From Aequorivita sp. (lineage in GTDB: Bacteria; Bacteroidota; Bacteroidia; Flavobacteriales; Flavobacteriaceae), in assembly GCA_002733915.1 (NCBI GenBank), contig NVXN01000004.1, positions 251,028-257,080 on the forward strand: 6,053 nt of DNA. The letters are read 5' to 3'. The first letter of the stretch is position 1. Each line of letters begins with the position of its first letter. This document shows positions 4,903 through 6,053 of the stretch, in pieces. A program made the translations under genes and the position numbers. A model generated the notes under the pieces. That model was not told the DNA's origin and ran no database searches. It saw only the letters and a list, made by a program, of their open reading frames with translations.

Positions 4903-5867
4903 TTCAATTCTTGAACAATTCTTGAAAAATCTTCCGCAATTAAATTATAACTTTCTTTTAATGTAATATCTTCTTCAGTAGCTTCAATTTTTTTTGTTAC
5001 AATTTTTTTGTCCTTTAAAAGATTAAAGCTATCCTCATTTCCTGTTCCGTCCTCAAAAACAACATCAAATTGATCATAATAAAAAGTTTCTGTAGGATCT
5101 TTTTTAAATACATTCAACGCCTTATTAAACATATTGGTAGCTATTTTATTTTGTTTTCTTTCCTCATCTCTTCTTCCTTGTTTTTTAAAAAATGCTTCGA
5201 CACGTAAAAATTCTGGCCTATATACTTTTGAAACTATATCAAATCCATTAAAAAATTGGGTTTTTAATTGTTCGTTTATGAGATCAAGATTTGAAGGACG
5301 CATTTTAATATTAAAACTAAGTACGTTTTTGACTTTTTCCAAAGCACTATCTAAAGTATCATCCATGTAAACAATTAAATCGGCAGTTCTAGCCAATTGC
5401 AAATCATCCCTCGCAACCATTTTTAAATAATATTCGATATCAGCAATATTTGGCCCATTATGATTTTTTTCAACACAGATAAAGTTCTTGTCAGTCCCAA
5501 AGTCAACAAAGAAATGTGTTACTTCTACGACTTCTCCCAGATTAGCAATACTTTCCAAGTTAAAAGTACCTTTCTTTTTTATTTTTGGACGACGCCCTTT
5601 CCTTATTAAAGCCATTGTAAACCTAGCCCTTCTTTCTATAGGCATTATTGTTGCACTTGACAAAAAAAGTTCACGCTTGGGTGATTTTGAGCGATTTTCA
5701 TTTCGATCTTTTAATAAGCCTTTTCCCTGCCTTTTGATATTAGATAAATGGTACAATGTATCGGTACATATTTTATGGTCATTATGGGTTTGTCTTTTAT
5801 CTGCAAAAGCTTTGAACGAAATTGAATAAAAATAATACTTGAGTTCTTGTATTTTGGTTTTGGCCAT
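4899..5867 (-). CDS. Uncharacterized 322-residue protein, first gene of a possible defence pair
   Basis: I do not recognise this protein with confidence. It appears soluble: no signal peptide or membrane helix. Residues 9-20 ('LKYYFYSISFKA') look like an opening beta strand. Residues 43-100 are strongly basic. Residues 113-123 ('VVEVTHFFVDF') and 129-148, with Glu133, Asn135, Gly138-Pro139 and Glu145-Tyr146-Tyr147, form a strand-turn-helix signature. From memory this resembles the N-terminal part of uncharacterized DUF6731- or DUF4747-like proteins ('E.N..G....IE.YL'), but I could not test it. A mixed alpha/beta part follows (160-290), with a basic helical stretch at 226-256 and an acidic C-terminus. 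ATG 5867 has an A-rich leader typical of Bacteroidota. The stop overlaps the start of the four-TM gene, pointing to a sensor/effector pair. No nuclease or NTPase motif is evident. Confidence 0.7.
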   Translation of the reverse strand: MAKTKIQELKYYFYSISFKAFADKRQTHNDHKICTDTLYHLSNIKRQGKGLLKDRNENRSKSPKRELFLSSATIMPIERRARFTMALIRKGRRPKIKKKGTFNLESIANLGEVVEVTHFFVDFGTDKNFICVEKNHNGPNIADIEYYLKMVARDDLQLARTADLIVYMDDTLDSALEKVKNVLSFNIKMRPSNLDLINEQLKTQFFNGFDIVSKVYRPEFLRVEAFFKKQGRRDEERKQNKIATNMFNKALNVFKKDPTETFYYDQFDVVFEDGTGNEDSFNLLKDKKIVTKKIEATEEDITLKESYNLIAEDFSRIVQELK

Positions 5868-6053
5868 CTATTGTTTTTTAAACTATACACCTTATTATAA
5901 AATAGGTATATTCAAAATAACTCATTTTAATTTTAAAATTTATTCTAAATAAATAAATTCTATTAACACTTTAATAAACATATATATCGATCATGAATTT
6001 TAAAAATATATAATATAAAACCAAGTGATTATCTTTTATATAATATTATTCCA
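5868..6053 (-). promoter_or_regulatory. AT-rich upstream region of the minus-strand pair
   Basis: No gene is visible here. Read on the minus strand, TTATTTTG at 5920-5913 differs from the Bacteroidota -7 box TAnnTTTG only at its second base and lies about 45 bp before the start codon. No matching TTG lies at the expected upstream distance, so this is a weak call. ATATAAAA at 6013-6020 and TTTTATAT at 6034-6041 form an 8-bp all-AT inverted repeat around a 13-nt loop. The remainder is low-complexity A/T sequence. Confidence 0.25.

Noticed and set aside
5134..5829. Plus-strand open frames opposite the 322-residue gene
   Set aside because: Hydrophobic translations of an antisense strand; the minus-strand gene has the overlap with its partner and better coding character.
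4402..5867. Identification of the pair as Kiwa (KwaA/KwaB)
   Set aside because: Only the general shape agrees; gene order is reversed and I do not see the expected KwaB (DUF4868) sequence features.
5889..5907. ACCT/AGGT dyad upstream of the minus-strand pair as an operator
   Set aside because: Only four bases pair and the flanking symmetry fails on both sides.
6013..6041. ATATAAAA/TTTTATAT inverted repeat as a terminator
   Set aside because: All-AT arms of 8 bp are common by chance in this very AT-rich stretch, and no gene is seen ending here.

Overview
The window looks like a piece of an integrative or conjugative/mobilizable element from a Bacteroidota bacterium, most likely a flavobacterium. 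The reasons are the AT-rich DNA, gene starts with A-rich leaders instead of strong Shine-Dalgarno sites, and an RteC-family regulator. RteC is known from Bacteroides conjugative transposons of the CTnDOT type. No integrase, relaxase, mobilization gene or attachment site is visible, so the element type and its borders cannot be fixed from this stretch alone.

Layout. (1) Positions 1-1403, plus strand: the C-terminal acyltransferase (GNAT/BioF2-like) part of a gene entering from the left, followed closely by an RteC-type regulator. (2) Positions 1404-1677: a 274-base non-coding control region with a 17-bp palindrome, a 15-bp dyad, a repeated 10-mer, a weak promoter candidate and a hairpin just upstream of the next gene. 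(3) Positions 1678-4392, plus strand: a compact four-gene operon. It encodes a small winged-helix excisionase-like protein, a phage O-like replication initiator, a DnaC-like AAA+ helicase loader, and an endonuclease/exonuclease/phosphatase (EEP) fold protein that has lost key catalytic residues. (4) Positions 4402-5867, minus strand: a two-gene operon in visibly more AT-rich DNA. A 322-residue protein of unrecognised function is followed, with an ATGA overlap, by a four-helix membrane protein. (5) Positions 5868-6053: a very AT-rich upstream region.

How it may work. By analogy with CTnDOT, where RteC activates the excision operon by binding upstream of its promoter, the RteC-like protein would act in the 1404-1677 gap. 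It would switch on the xis-like gene together with the replication genes, coupling excision to replication of the circular form. The acyltransferase gene directly upstream of rteC may belong to a larger synthase-acyltransferase protein, which raises the speculative idea of a small-molecule input. The AT-rich minus-strand pair is best viewed as cargo. A soluble protein translationally coupled to a small 4-TM protein has the form of a sensor plus membrane-effector defence module, but I cannot assign it to a known system.
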